A stretch of 64,000 nucleotides of DNA from Psychrobacter cibarius (GCF_016107535.1 NZ_JABASQ010000003.1:62001-126000), one strand, 5' to 3'. Positions 35,920 through 45,994 are shown, counted from the first letter of the stretch. Numbers and translations: made by a program. Notes: generated from the sequence alone by a model not told the origin.

Positions 35920-36059
35920 TATAGTCAAAGTATTTTTAAATCGCTACAGTGCTGCTGGGATAAAATTTTCGCAGCCTCTGTGAATACAGCAAGCAAGTAA
36001 AATTTTATCCCAGCAGCACCATAATACAATCGTATCGGTTTTATGTTTCTTTGACTATA
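35920..36059. repeat. MITE-like nested palindromic element, 140 bp
   Basis: Outer 11-bp inverted repeats TATAGTCAAAG (35920-35930) and its exact complement (36049-36059) enclose inner perfect 21-bp inverted repeats (35949-35969 and 35999-36019, core TGCTGCTGGGATAAAA). There is no open reading frame. It lies between the terminator of one gene and the 3' end of the convergent P-type ATPase gene. The layout is that of a small non-autonomous element or a structured repeat unit. I saw no second copy in this window. Confidence 0.8.
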
Positions 36060-36110
36060 CATTAGTAGGCTAAGTAAGTTTGACGCAGCTAATCGTTTTT
36101 TGAATGGGTA

Positions 36111-38891
36111 TTAAGCACGCTTTAAGCGCAGCGCATTTAAAACCACAAACAATGAACTTAATGACATACCAATAGCAGCCAGCCAAGGTGGCACATAGCC
36201 TAACGCTGCTGGTATTAGCACACTGCCATTATAAATGAGTGCCCAGCGGAAGTTTTGTTTGATAATACGTTCCGTTTTATCAGAGATACGCTTAGCCGCA
36301 GTAATAGCGTCGATTTGACCATTTAAGATAATACTGTCACTCGATACTTGTGCCAAATCTGCCGCCCCCGCAATAGAAGTTGAGACATCTGCTGCTGCTA
36401 GCACTGGCGCATCGTTGATACCGTCTCCCACCATCAACACTACGCCACCTTGCGCCTGTAGCTTTTGAATGTGAGTGACCTTGTCTGTTGGCGACAGACC
36501 GTTGTAAGCAGAATGCATTCCTAAACTTTCAGCCAATACCAGCGCTTGCGGGCTTGGGTCACCAGTCAACATAACTGTTTCAATACCCAACTCTTTAAGC
36601 GTATCGAGCATGGCTTTGGCACTATCACGCACCTTATCATTGAAATAGAAGCATGCCAGCGCTTGCCAAGTGAACGAATCATTTTGTTGACAAGATAAAA
36701 CCACCGCTGAGCTGGCGCGCTGTGATAATAAATCGATAACCATATCATTATCAGCATCGTTCAACGCAAAATCCACATGACCAATTCGATATAATACGCC
36801 ATCAATCATTGCCTCGACACCGCCTGCTGGATAATGCTGTAAGGCCTGCGTCGATGGCAAATGCAACTGATAGGCAGCGGTAAGCAGCGCGTATGCAATA
36901 GGATGGCGACTGCCCACTTCTAAGGCAGCGGCGATTGCTAATAGCGTATCTTTTTGCTCATCTGTAGCCGTTGCAATATCATTGTCTTTAAGCAGCTCAA
37001 TATTTAATAAATTTGGCTTACCATAAGTGAGTGTGCCTGTTTTATCAAAAGCGACATGAGTGATTTCAGCGAGCGTTTGTAGCGTATGTCCACGCGTCGT
37101 CAAAAAGCCATAGCTTGCCAATCGATTGGTCGCGACCGTCAGCGCAATTGGCGTCGCTAAAGACAGTGCACAAGGGCAAGTCGCGACCAATACCGCGACC
37201 GTAGCCCAAATCGCTTGACTTGGGTCAACGATATACCAGCCAATGAATACCAAGACAGACAATACTAAAATACGCGCCACAAACCAGCGTGCCAGCTTAT
37301 CAGCCTGCTGTGCCAGTTTGGGCTTTTCACTCATGGCACGGTTCATCAGACGATCAATCAAGCCAATTTGGCTGTCTGCTGGCAATGCTGTGACCAGCAT
37401 CTCAAACGGTTGGCTATCGTTTTGTGCACCGCCAACGATATAGTCACCTTGGCTCTTGATAATCAAGTCGCCCTCACCCGTCAACAGGCTTTGCGACACG
37501 GTAGCGATCTGACTCAGCAAAATACCATCGCTGATGATTTCAGAGCCAGCCTCAACTAAAATGATATCACCTACTTGCAAACTATGGGCGGTGACCATTT
37601 TCTTTTCTTTTGCCTCATCTGCTGTTGTTGATATGGCTGATTTTTGAGTACGCGTGCGTTGCCAGTCTTGTGCAATTTTTGATGTGAGCTGATGAACATT
37701 GGCATCCATGCTTTGCATAAAATTAGGCGTTGGATTGGCTGATGTGCTCGCCTCCCTTGTATCCAAATTACTGACTTGATTACTCACGTCTTCATTTACA
37801 GCTGTTTTTTCGAGCTCATTTTTCTTTAACTGCTGTAATATAAGCGCGGCGGCTTCTTTATCTTCCGCAATTTTTTGTACCAGTACTGGCTCAACCACGA
37901 CCAAGTCATTGGCCATGGTGGCGGCTTTTAGGCGGGCATTATGCTCAATGTAACGCCCTGCCAGTAAAAAGAAAATAAACATACTAACCGAATCGTAATA
38001 GGTTTCCCCTTGCCCAGTGATGGTCGCATATAGGCTCGCGAAAAAAGTCACAATCAGCGCGATACTGACGGGTACATCCATATTAACTTGACGGGCACGA
38101 ATTGCCGACCACGCTGAGGTAAAGAACGGGATACCCGCATAGAAGAAGACGGGCGTACTGACAAATAAAGATACCCAGCGCAAAAAATCACGCTGAAATA
38201 TTAGCATATCACTGTATTCACCAAAATAGATGGCAACGGCATACATCATCGCTTGCATCGAGCCCAACGCGGCAATGCCCAATCTTATCAGCATTTGGTT
38301 GTTATGACGCGCCAGCATCGCCTCATGCGTATCTTGACGATAAGGCTTGGCTTCATAGCCGATTTCATTAATGGTGGCAAGAATACGGCTGATCGGCAGC
38401 TTATCCTCGTTCCAAATCACACGCATACGCTGATTGGTCAAATTCACCTGACATTTACTGATGCCCTCTAGCTCATCGAGACGCGACTCAATTAGCCAAG
38501 TACATGCCGCGCAGCGTAGGTTATTGACGGACAGCTCTGCAACCGACAGTCCGTCTTGAGCATAGACGAATTGTGATTTGATCTCGTCATGGTCATACGC
38601 CTCAAGGCGAGTCAACTGCGTCGGTAGACTCGCCGTACGATTAATCTCTGAGCGATCCAGATAATACTGCTCAAGTCCTGCCTCTACGATGCTTTGAGAG
38701 GCTAACTGACAGCCCATACAGCACATCTCACGCAGCTTACCCAATATCTTGGCATGGAACGGCGGCTGCGGTACAGGATCACCGCAATGGAAACAGTGAC
38801 CTGCGAGTGGCAGTACTAAACCTTCGATGATAGAGTTATCTTCATAATGCTGGCTGGTGGTCGATGCCATTGATGATGGGACATTGGACAT
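36111..38891 (-). CDS. ccoI: Copper-translocating P-type ATPase, CcoI/FixI type
   Basis: 926 residues. It starts with a four-cysteine cluster (CFHCGDPVP ... CCMGC), then an HMA domain with LRCAACTWLIESRLDEL. About eight membrane helices follow, with the CPC metal motif at 572-574, the phosphorylation Asp616 in DKTGTLT and GDGINDAPVLAAADVSTSI. The N-terminal cluster and HMA order are typical of CcoI, which supplies copper for cbb3 oxidase assembly. No cco structural genes are in the window. It has an unusual polar insert of about 90 residues (roughly 345-435) between the early helices and the actuator domain. A CopA-like exporter is the alternative. Confidence 0.85.
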   Translation of the reverse strand: MSNVPSSMASTTSQHYEDNSIIEGLVLPLAGHCFHCGDPVPQPPFHAKILGKLREMCCMGCQLASQSIVEAGLEQYYLDRSEINRTASLPTQLTRLEAYDHDEIKSQFVYAQDGLSVAELSVNNLRCAACTWLIESRLDELEGISKCQVNLTNQRMRVIWNEDKLPISRILATINEIGYEAKPYRQDTHEAMLARHNNQMLIRLGIAALGSMQAMMYAVAIYFGEYSDMLIFQRDFLRWVSLFVSTPVFFYAGIPFFTSAWSAIRARQVNMDVPVSIALIVTFFASLYATITGQGETYYDSVSMFIFFLLAGRYIEHNARLKAATMANDLVVVEPVLVQKIAEDKEAAALILQQLKKNELEKTAVNEDVSNQVSNLDTREASTSANPTPNFMQSMDANVHQLTSKIAQDWQRTRTQKSAISTTADEAKEKKMVTAHSLQVGDIILVEAGSEIISDGILLSQIATVSQSLLTGEGDLIIKSQGDYIVGGAQNDSQPFEMLVTALPADSQIGLIDRLMNRAMSEKPKLAQQADKLARWFVARILVLSVLVFIGWYIVDPSQAIWATVAVLVATCPCALSLATPIALTVATNRLASYGFLTTRGHTLQTLAEITHVAFDKTGTLTYGKPNLLNIELLKDNDIATATDEQKDTLLAIAAALEVGSRHPIAYALLTAAYQLHLPSTQALQHYPAGGVEAMIDGVLYRIGHVDFALNDADNDMVIDLLSQRASSAVVLSCQQNDSFTWQALACFYFNDKVRDSAKAMLDTLKELGIETVMLTGDPSPQALVLAESLGMHSAYNGLSPTDKVTHIQKLQAQGGVVLMVGDGINDAPVLAAADVSTSIAGAADLAQVSSDSIILNGQIDAITAAKRISDKTERIIKQNFRWALIYNGSVLIPAALGYVPPWLAAIGMSLSSLFVVLNALRLKRA

Positions 38892-39360
38892 AATCGCGCT
38901 TACTTCCTTTAGACAGGTTTGCTCGAACCTTATTCGCTTTAAGTAAACTTACTATCACTAACGAGACTAAACGCCTATGCAGAAGACTTATCTAAAACAG
39001 CTATTTTAAATAACTCTCAGCACGGCTCACAAAAAATAAAACAATAACAGTAGCGGTTAATTCATAAAAAACACATCGTTGGCGCATCTCTAAACTGCTA
39101 TCGTGCATGGCTATGTGACATGGTGACATGAAGCTAATATGACACTTATATGCCAATGATACTGTCAATCTAAAGCTTTTAATGCTTTTTTAGCAATGAC
39201 CGTGTTTTAACAGAGATTATACTATAAGCAAGTGCTGTGAAGAGCATAACCACTCACAGCTTAAAATCAATGAATGCCTGCGTTGACGATGATAGATTGA
39301 AAAATTTGTCAATTTGCGTCATTATGAGGCAGTTTTTTATACCAAAATGGTGCGACATCA
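38892..39360. other. 469-bp divergent gap between ccoI and mrcB
   Basis: Both genes must be promoted from here. The only structure I see is a tandem GTGACATG duplication (39115-39130). No small gene or RNA is convincing. Confidence 0.45.
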
Positions 39361-41838
39361 GTGCAAACATCCAATTCCAAGTTACCAAATACCAAGTTAA
39401 CACAGTCCTCTAAATCTGTTAACCACACGCTCCCTTCACAGCAGCGTGGGTTGGTATTTAGTAGTCTTATCTTAATTGTCATTATTGCTGGCATGGTGCT
39501 CTTGGCGCTATATTTAATCAAACTTGATCGCACCATTACTCATAAGTTTGAGGGTAAGCGCTGGGATATTCCTGCTAAAGTGTATTCGCAGCCGCTTGAA
39601 TTGTATCAAGGCGCGAGTGTCGACAAAGATACGATGAAGACATGGCTGGAGTTGCTGAACTATCAGAGCAACAAAGCTTATGATCGCACGGGAACCTATC
39701 ATAGATCAGGTAATACCTACTTTATTCATACTCGCGGTTTTACTTATAGCGCCAACGATGTGGATAAAGAGCAAGTCATAAAAATGACCATTGCTGGTAA
39801 CAAGATTGAGTCCGTACAAAGCACTTTGCCTGCCAAAAGCGGCATCATTCGCTTAGAGCCGGTGAGTATCGGTGGCATTTATCCTGACAGTAATGAAGAT
39901 CGTTTAGTCGTCTCGTTAGATGAAGTACCACAACCACTCATTGATGCGTTAATAGCCACGGAAGACCGTGCGTTTTATGAGCACAAAGGCGTCTCTATAC
40001 GAGGCATTGCACGCGCCGTACTGAACAACTTCTCTGGTGGCTCTAGACAAGGCGGCTCGACCATCACTCAGCAGCTGATTAAAAACTTCTATCTCAATTC
40101 AGACCGTACGCTGAAGCGCAAAGCCAACGAAGCGTTAATGGCAGTATTGCTCGAGCTACATTATAGCAAAGATGAAATTCTACAAACGTACCTCAATGAG
40201 ATTTATTTGGGTCAAAACGGCAACCGCTCTATTAATGGTTTTGGCTTGGCATCACAGTTTTACTTTGATAAACCACTGAATGAGCTGCGCTTGGATCAGC
40301 AAGCCCTGCTAGTCGGTATGGCAAAAGGCCCGAGTATCTACAACCCACGTCGCCATCCAAACGATTCAAAAGCGCGCCGTGACGTCGTGCTGGGCAACAT
40401 GCTGGCCGTTGGCTCACTCAGTCAAGAAGACTATGAGAAAGCGCTAAAGCAGCCTCTTGGTGTCGTGGACAAACCTGTCGAAGGCAAAAGTCAATTCCCG
40501 GACTTTTTGGATATCGTCAAGCGCGAGCTGAATACCGTGTACTATTCTGATGATCTCAAGAATGAAGGTCTTATCATTATCAGTACTTTAGACCCTATTG
40601 CACAATTAGCCGCAGACAAAGCAGTTGATAGAAAATTGGGTGAGCTGCGTCGTAACAGTAGCAAAACCAAAGACTTGCAAGGTGCTCTAGTGAGTGCCAA
40701 TCCTGAGACTGGTGAGCTGGTCTCTGTGGTGGGCAGTGGCAGTGAATTTACCGGCTTTAACCGTGCGGTCGATGCCAAGCGCCAAGTGGGTTCGTTATTG
40801 AAGCCTATTATTTATATGACAGCACTTGAAAGTGGACGCTATAATCTTGCAAGCTCAGTCGATGACTCACCGATTACTGTGAATCTAAGCGATGGTACTA
40901 AATGGAACCCCAAGAACTATGACAATCGTGACCATGGTTATGTGCCATTTACCACCGCTTTATCAAAGTCTTATAACCAAGCAACGGTACGCTTAGGTAT
41001 GGAGTTTGGGGTCGATACCTTTGCCAAGCAGTTACAGCGCATGGGTATTAAAGAAAAAATACCACCCTACCCGTCAGCACTGTTAGGTTCTGTTAATCTT
41101 AGTCCAATGGACATGCTTGGTGTCTATCAAGTCTTTGCAACTGGTGGCTTCCGTACGCCTATCCATAGTATTCGCACCGTCATTGATGACCGTGGTCGTA
41201 TTTTACAACGTACTGGACTCAACACTCAGCGTAGTATTCCGCCTGAGACCAATTTCTTAATTAACTATGCTTTACAAGATGTGGTCAAAAACGGTACTGC
41301 CAAACGCGTGCAATCACTTGGTAGCAATCTAAATCTTGCTGGCAAAACAGGAACCACAAATGATTACCGCGACGCTTGGTTTGCAGGCTACAGTGGCAAC
41401 TATGTCAGTGTGGTTTGGGTTGGCCGTGATGATAACAAGCCAATTGGTTTAAGCGGCGGTACTGGCGCATTGCCAGTTTGGGTTGACTATATGAATCGCT
41501 TGAAGCTGACGCCTGTGGCACTACCAGAGCCTGAAGGTATTGAATGGTTGTGGTTAGAGAACAACTCAGGCAAGCTGTCTAATGAGCGCTGTGCTGATGC
41601 ACGCTATCTGCCTGTCCTGTCGGCATATTTACCAGAAGAAGCCAGCAGTTGCGCTGTCGGCTTATATCAACAAGATCGTGCTCGTGAACAAAACCAGCAG
41701 CGCCGTAGTGAAGGTTTAGAGATTCCAAATGGCGAAGCTGTTGATAGCGACAACCAAGAAAACAGTGATGGCTCAAATGGTAATGATGCAGAAAGTCGTG
41801 CCGATACTTGGTATGATCGTGCCGTTGAATGGTTCTAA
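39361..41838 (+). CDS. mrcB: Penicillin-binding protein 1B (bifunctional peptidoglycan synthase)
   Basis: 825 residues with a GTG start. A cytoplasmic tail of about 30 residues is followed by a membrane helix (about 33-58, LVFSSLILIVIIAGMVLLALYLI), then the UB2H domain. The glycosyltransferase domain carries the catalytic Glu in ATEDRAFYEHKG, plus GGSTITQQLIKN. The transpeptidase has Ser478 in GSLLKP, SYN (KSYNQATVRLG) and KTGTTNDYRDAWF. A polar acidic C-terminus ends the protein. It polymerises and crosslinks peptidoglycan in the periplasm. The downstream TPR lipoprotein could be a functional partner. Confidence 0.94.
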   Translation: MQTSNSKLPNTKLTQSSKSVNHTLPSQQRGLVFSSLILIVIIAGMVLLALYLIKLDRTITHKFEGKRWDIPAKVYSQPLELYQGASVDKDTMKTWLELLNYQSNKAYDRTGTYHRSGNTYFIHTRGFTYSANDVDKEQVIKMTIAGNKIESVQSTLPAKSGIIRLEPVSIGGIYPDSNEDRLVVSLDEVPQPLIDALIATEDRAFYEHKGVSIRGIARAVLNNFSGGSRQGGSTITQQLIKNFYLNSDRTLKRKANEALMAVLLELHYSKDEILQTYLNEIYLGQNGNRSINGFGLASQFYFDKPLNELRLDQQALLVGMAKGPSIYNPRRHPNDSKARRDVVLGNMLAVGSLSQEDYEKALKQPLGVVDKPVEGKSQFPDFLDIVKRELNTVYYSDDLKNEGLIIISTLDPIAQLAADKAVDRKLGELRRNSSKTKDLQGALVSANPETGELVSVVGSGSEFTGFNRAVDAKRQVGSLLKPIIYMTALESGRYNLASSVDDSPITVNLSDGTKWNPKNYDNRDHGYVPFTTALSKSYNQATVRLGMEFGVDTFAKQLQRMGIKEKIPPYPSALLGSVNLSPMDMLGVYQVFATGGFRTPIHSIRTVIDDRGRILQRTGLNTQRSIPPETNFLINYALQDVVKNGTAKRVQSLGSNLNLAGKTGTTNDYRDAWFAGYSGNYVSVVWVGRDDNKPIGLSGGTGALPVWVDYMNRLKLTPVALPEPEGIEWLWLENNSGKLSNERCADARYLPVLSAYLPEEASSCAVGLYQQDRAREQNQQRRSEGLEIPNGEAVDSDNQENSDGSNGNDAESRADTWYDRAVEWF

Positions 41839-41873
41839 AGTTATTTGTGAAACTTAAAAAAGGTCTCAATCTA

Positions 41874-42668
41874 ATGTTATTTCTCAAGCAAACTGTGTCA
41901 GCTAGGTCAGCCGTCATAACGCGGTCTATCAAAATCAAGCCAGCCAATACGATGCTGGCAGTCAGTGCTCTAGCTGGCATGTTGAGTTTGAGCGCTTGTC
42001 AGACTGCGCCTACCGTGATGAAAACCGTACCGACTCAAACGCTGCCATCATCGCAAACAGCTAAAGCCCCCATAGCGACTGTGACGCAAGCGCCCATTGT
42101 CAGAACAGAGGACGACTACCCCATTGAGCCTTATAATTCCTCCGAACCAGCCGAATCAACCAATCCGTTGACTCAAGAGACACCTGTATTTACACCATCT
42201 AATCCTGTGTTGACCCAACCTGATCCAGTTATTATCATCCCTTCGCGTGATGACTACATCATCTCTGAGCCGTCAGCACCGTCACACAACGAATTGCTAG
42301 AACAGGCAAGAAAAAACTCGCAGCAACGGACACAGCAAGCTACCACTAACAATAGTAACTTGCCAGCATTTCGCAATTTGATGCAAGCAGGTATCAGTCA
42401 ACTAAAAGCTGGCAAACTGACCAATGCTGAAAACAGCTTTACCCGTGCTCAGCGCCTAGCACCTAAATCTTCTGCGGTGTATTTCTATTTGGCACAAGTG
42501 GCATTGAAAAAGAACCAGCCGCGCAAGGCAGAAGCCATGGCACGCCGTGGTCTGAGTGTTTCTCAAGATACCAGTCGTCGCCGCGCGCTGTGGCAAATTA
42601 TTTTGCAATCAGGACAAGCCCAAGGCAACGCTCGCGTCATCAGTGAAGCGAAGCAAGCCTTACGCTAA
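41874..42668 (+). CDS. TPR-repeat lipoprotein
   Basis: 264 residues from the ATG at 41874, with AAAGG upstream. The start is uncertain: an ATG at 41829 overlaps mrcB, and one at 41952 gives a compact signal. A lipobox LSAC puts the lipidated Cys at residue 42. A Pro/Thr-rich linker (about 45-135) leads to tetratricopeptide repeats near 165-240 (LMQAGISQLKAGKLTNAENSFTRAQRLAPKSS, VYFYLAQVALKKNQPRKAEAMARRGL). It follows mrcB closely, probably in one operon. The setting recalls the lipoprotein activators of PBP1B, but it is not recognisably LpoB; a cell-envelope role is inferred. Confidence 0.75.
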   Translation: MLFLKQTVSARSAVITRSIKIKPANTMLAVSALAGMLSLSACQTAPTVMKTVPTQTLPSSQTAKAPIATVTQAPIVRTEDDYPIEPYNSSEPAESTNPLTQETPVFTPSNPVLTQPDPVIIIPSRDDYIISEPSAPSHNELLEQARKNSQQRTQQATTNNSNLPAFRNLMQAGISQLKAGKLTNAENSFTRAQRLAPKSSAVYFYLAQVALKKNQPRKAEAMARRGLSVSQDTSRRRALWQIILQSGQAQGNARVISEAKQALR

Positions 42669-42790
42669 TATCAAGACATAGCGAAGTGAATAGATACCAA
42701 GTTTATCACTTGATATCTATTCACTTTTTATATTGTGCATACGCATCATTTATCCAAAATAGACATTTATTTTTAATTAAGGTTATCGTT

Positions 42791-43717
42791 ATGGCATGGC
42801 AACAACTGCATTTACAATGTGAAAAAGCAAACGTCGATTTGGCTGAGGCACTGCTCCTAGAAGCAGGTGCATTATCCATCGCCTTAGACGACGCAGGTGA
42901 CCAGCCTTTATTTGAGCCATTACCTGGTGAATCACCGCTATGGGATGAGGTTATCTTGACAGGGCTATTTGATGCGACCACCGATGCTGGCAGTTGTCAG
43001 GCAGTCGAGCAGCTCAGTCATGAAATCGCAGCACAAGTGCAAGCCACCCGTATCTGGCTCACGGCTGTCGATGATAAAGACTGGGAGCGCGAATGGATGA
43101 GCAATTACCATCCTATCGAATGTGCCAATAATTTATGGATTGTACCCAACTGGCTGACGCCGCCCAATCCTGAGGCGACTAACATTATTATGGATCCTGG
43201 TCTAGCTTTTGGTACAGGCTATCATGCCACTACCCGCTTATGTCTTGACTGGTTAACAGAACAAGATCTAAAAGACAAAGTGGTGATTGATTATGGTTGC
43301 GGTTCAGGTATTTTAGGCATTGCTGCTTTGTTATTAGGTGCACGCCACGTGTATGCCGTCGATATCGACCCACAAGCAGTGCTGGCAACCAATCAAAATG
43401 CCGCACGCAATCACGTTGGGGATCGTCTGCAAGCGTTTTTGCCAGAAGACTTCACTGACTACTGCGCACAAAACGATGTGTTACCTGTAGACGTAATCGT
43501 TGCAAACATTCTAGCCAAGCCGCTTATTGGCTTAGCGCCTTACTTCGCCACTTTAATCGCACCAAAAGGTCGCATTGTATTGGCCGGTCTAATAGAGTCA
43601 CAAACCGAACAGGTAACGGCGGCTTATCAACCTTATTTTGCGCTTGATGCAAAGCATGCTTTTACAGCGCAAGAAGACCAACATTGGCAGCGTTTATCTG
43701 GTACATTTACAGGCTAG
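42791..43717 (+). CDS. prmA: Ribosomal protein L11 methyltransferase PrmA
   Basis: 308 residues from the ATG at 42791 (MAWQQLHLQC, the usual PrmA start, with TTAAGG upstream); a 35-codon upstream extension is unlikely. An N-terminal substrate-recognition domain (EALLLEAGALSIALDDAGDQP) is followed by the methyltransferase domain with DPGLAFGTGYHATTRLCLDWL, VVIDYGCGSGILGIAALLLGA and VIVANILAKPLIGLAPYFATL. It trimethylates ribosomal protein L11. A hairpin with GTCAAATG/CATTTGAC (43748-43775) follows. Confidence 0.97.
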   Translation: MAWQQLHLQCEKANVDLAEALLLEAGALSIALDDAGDQPLFEPLPGESPLWDEVILTGLFDATTDAGSCQAVEQLSHEIAAQVQATRIWLTAVDDKDWEREWMSNYHPIECANNLWIVPNWLTPPNPEATNIIMDPGLAFGTGYHATTRLCLDWLTEQDLKDKVVIDYGCGSGILGIAALLLGARHVYAVDIDPQAVLATNQNAARNHVGDRLQAFLPEDFTDYCAQNDVLPVDVIVANILAKPLIGLAPYFATLIAPKGRIVLAGLIESQTEQVTAAYQPYFALDAKHAFTAQEDQHWQRLSGTFTG

Positions 43718-43747
43718 CAACATTTAATTACATCTGTTACGATAGAG

Positions 43748-43775
43748 GGCAGTCAAATGTCATGCATTTGACGCC
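43748..43775 (+). terminator. Hairpin after prmA
   Basis: GGC-A-GTCAAATG pairs with CATTTGAC-GCC around TCATG (11 bp, one bulge). There is no T run, so it may be a processing or rho-type structure. Confidence 0.4.
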
Positions 43776-43913
43776 ACTCTGTCCTTATTCATGATTTATG
43801 GACATTTACAGCTAATATTTAAAGCTGATACAAACGGCAGTATTAGCACTATAGGCAACTATTAGCGAGTGGCTAAGCGGTATTGATAACCATAATTTTT
43901 TGGATTCGACCCT

Positions 43914-45206
43914 ATGACCACGCCCATAAAAACTCAGTGCCCTCATTGCCAAGCTTGCTTTAAAATACAGCAAACACAGTTGAATAAAGTAAACGCCACT
44001 GTTAGCTGTGATCAATGCCAACAGAGTTTTTTGGTCAATAAACATCTTATCCTCACTGCCGATGCTGTCAGTACTTCCGCTATTCAAAAAAATACAACGA
44101 CTGACACCAAGACGCTATCCGATTCAAATGGACATTCTGCACAAACCGCTGACAATCATAATAAAAATCAACATGCAGCAGGCGCTGCTAAGTCACCACT
44201 CACTCCTCCATACTCAAAAAATGCTTCATCTGATACTTTAATTGAGGATGATTTGATTCATGACGGCTTAATCTATGATGATATGGATAGCGATGAACCA
44301 GAAGAAAGTGTTTTAGAGTATGATTCTCTAGATAGTATGGATGCTTGGCTGACTCAAGCAAGCAATATGAACAATAGCAGTTATACTTCTACAGCAGACA
44401 ACCAACCAACAAGCAACCTCTCTAAAAAAACAGATAAAAACAACGGGTCATCAGCGAAAGTATCATCTGATGCGACAACAGAAAATTCCTCATCAGCACA
44501 AATGGCGCTCAGTTCAGCAGCCGCTAATGATATTCATGCCAATGTGGATGATACTGCGGATAATTCTTGGCTCGAAAAGCTCCTAAAAGAACAAAATAAA
44601 AGCGAAGAGGTTCGACAAGACGATACCGATTTATCACAACTGTTGCTCGATATGGGTGTACCACTGAAAGATGAAGCGTCAACCTCCGAAGAGCGTGTGA
44701 GAAAAGCACAAGCAAAGTTCACACCTACGCCGCAGAGACGTTCTATCGCATCCTTACTATGGACACTAGGATGCTTAGTATTAGCACTGCTACTTTTTGC
44801 TCAATACGTCATTTTCAATCTAGAAACTTTGATGAAAAACCCAGTGCATGCAGAGCGCTTACAATCAGTATGTGCAGTGGCTGCCTGTAGTTTACCTAGT
44901 GCCGATCTAACAGCATTCACGATTACCAACCTTAATCATAAATCGAGTAAGATTAAGATGGATGGAAAGTCGAGCGATGTCAGTGCCACATTAAACAATC
45001 AAAGTGCCAAAGCACAGCTGTATCCGAATGTTAAAGTCAGCGTATACGGCGCAAATGATATGATTGGAGAATTCATCGCCACGCCAGCTGATTATCTATT
45101 AAGCAAGCAAAGCCAATTAGCGGCGGACAGTAGTCGAAACATATTATTTACCATCCCTGTAGCTAATAGACAAATTCGAGAAGTGACTATAAGCCCTCTG
45201 TATTGA
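43914..45206 (+). CDS. Zinc-ribbon (MJ0042) and DUF3426 membrane protein
   Basis: 430 residues. The N-terminal zinc ribbon has two CxxC pairs (TQCPHCQACFKI and VSCDQCQQSF). Residues about 50-275 are polar, Ser/Asp/Asn-rich and probably disordered. One membrane helix lies at about 283-303 (LLWTLGCLVLALLLFAQYVIF). A periplasmic DUF3426 domain ends the protein and includes a Cys pair (VCAVAACSLPS). This is the usual architecture of the family; its function is unknown. It lies between prmA and fis, a position held in many proteobacteria by dusB-fis. Confidence 0.85.
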   Translation: MTTPIKTQCPHCQACFKIQQTQLNKVNATVSCDQCQQSFLVNKHLILTADAVSTSAIQKNTTTDTKTLSDSNGHSAQTADNHNKNQHAAGAAKSPLTPPYSKNASSDTLIEDDLIHDGLIYDDMDSDEPEESVLEYDSLDSMDAWLTQASNMNNSSYTSTADNQPTSNLSKKTDKNNGSSAKVSSDATTENSSSAQMALSSAAANDIHANVDDTADNSWLEKLLKEQNKSEEVRQDDTDLSQLLLDMGVPLKDEASTSEERVRKAQAKFTPTPQRRSIASLLWTLGCLVLALLLFAQYVIFNLETLMKNPVHAERLQSVCAVAACSLPSADLTAFTITNLNHKSSKIKMDGKSSDVSATLNNQSAKAQLYPNVKVSVYGANDMIGEFIATPADYLLSKQSQLAADSSRNILFTIPVANRQIREVTISPLY

Positions 45207-45481
45207 ATAGATAATTACCAACAAAATACTGTCTATCTATAAACAACCTCGTCTTTTAAAACTTCAGCCGTCAGAAAAACATAGGCAGGTCGCAAGTTTA
45301 GTAGTGATGCAAGTGCGACCCAGCCAGTTATATTTTGTGGCAATGTTATAATAGTAAGCATATACCCTAGTCATACTGCTGCCAATATAAGGTTAATCTG
45401 TCAGCGCTAAACGATATTAATTTGATATAATACCCTGATATCTTATGGTTTGACTCTTTCCAATCCCAAGGACATTATCTT

Positions 45482-45841
45482 ATGGCACCTCATGCACAGC
45501 ATAATGCCAATCATTTTGCCACAAGCTCTGAGCATCCTGCCGATTATAGTACAGCTAACCATCATTCAACTCGTCATGTTGACTCCTCATTAGACAGCTA
45601 TGCGAGCCAGCGTCATGAACCACTGCGCGTACATGTGGAGCGTGTGGTACGACAGTACTTTGCAATGCTAGGTGATGAGATGCCGACCGACTTGTATGAG
45701 CTTATTTTAAAACAAGTTGAAGAGCCACTGTTATCGGTTGTCCTTGAAAAAACGCGAGGCAATCAAACCAAGTGTGCACAAATCTTAGGTCTGAATCGTG
45801 GCACTTTACGCAAAAAACTCAAAACTTATGACTTAATGTAG
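45482..45841 (+). CDS. fis: Fis family DNA-binding protein
   Basis: 119 residues. The C-terminal helix-turn-helix is clearly Fis: EEPLLSVVLEKTRGNQTKCAQILGLNRGTLRKKLKTYDLM. The N-terminal 40 residues are a His/Ser-rich extension absent from the 98-residue E. coli protein, followed by RVVRQYFAMLGDEMPTDLYELIL, the dimerisation helices. It is a nucleoid-associated regulator of rRNA operons and growth-phase genes. It starts at an ATG with AAGGAC upstream. Confidence 0.92.
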   Translation: MAPHAQHNANHFATSSEHPADYSTANHHSTRHVDSSLDSYASQRHEPLRVHVERVVRQYFAMLGDEMPTDLYELILKQVEEPLLSVVLEKTRGNQTKCAQILGLNRGTLRKKLKTYDLM

Positions 45842-45953
45842 CATCTGCTATATGCATTTCTCTGTCTTTATTACCAATCATTATGTATGGCAATTTAACG
45901 TTATTGACGCTATCCACCATGATATTGTCTGCAACAATTGTCATTGTCACCTT

Positions 45954-45980
45954 GCCAGACGTTTACGTCAGGCTTTTTTT
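45954..45980 (+). terminator. Terminator between fis and purH
   Basis: GCC-A-GACG-TTTA-CGTC-A-GGC forms a 7-bp stem with one A/A mismatch, followed by seven T, 15 bases before the purH ATG. It should end the fis transcript, or act as an attenuator of purH if transcription starts upstream. Confidence 0.75.
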
Positions 45981-45994
45981 ATGGAAATTTTCTT

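Noticed and set aside
42686..42790. N-terminal extension of prmA
   Set aside because: The family begins MAWQQL, which is present at 42791 with a ribosome-binding site.
45938..45994. Upstream extension of purH
   Set aside because: It runs through a terminator hairpin and T tract, and the family normally begins at the internal ATG at 45995.
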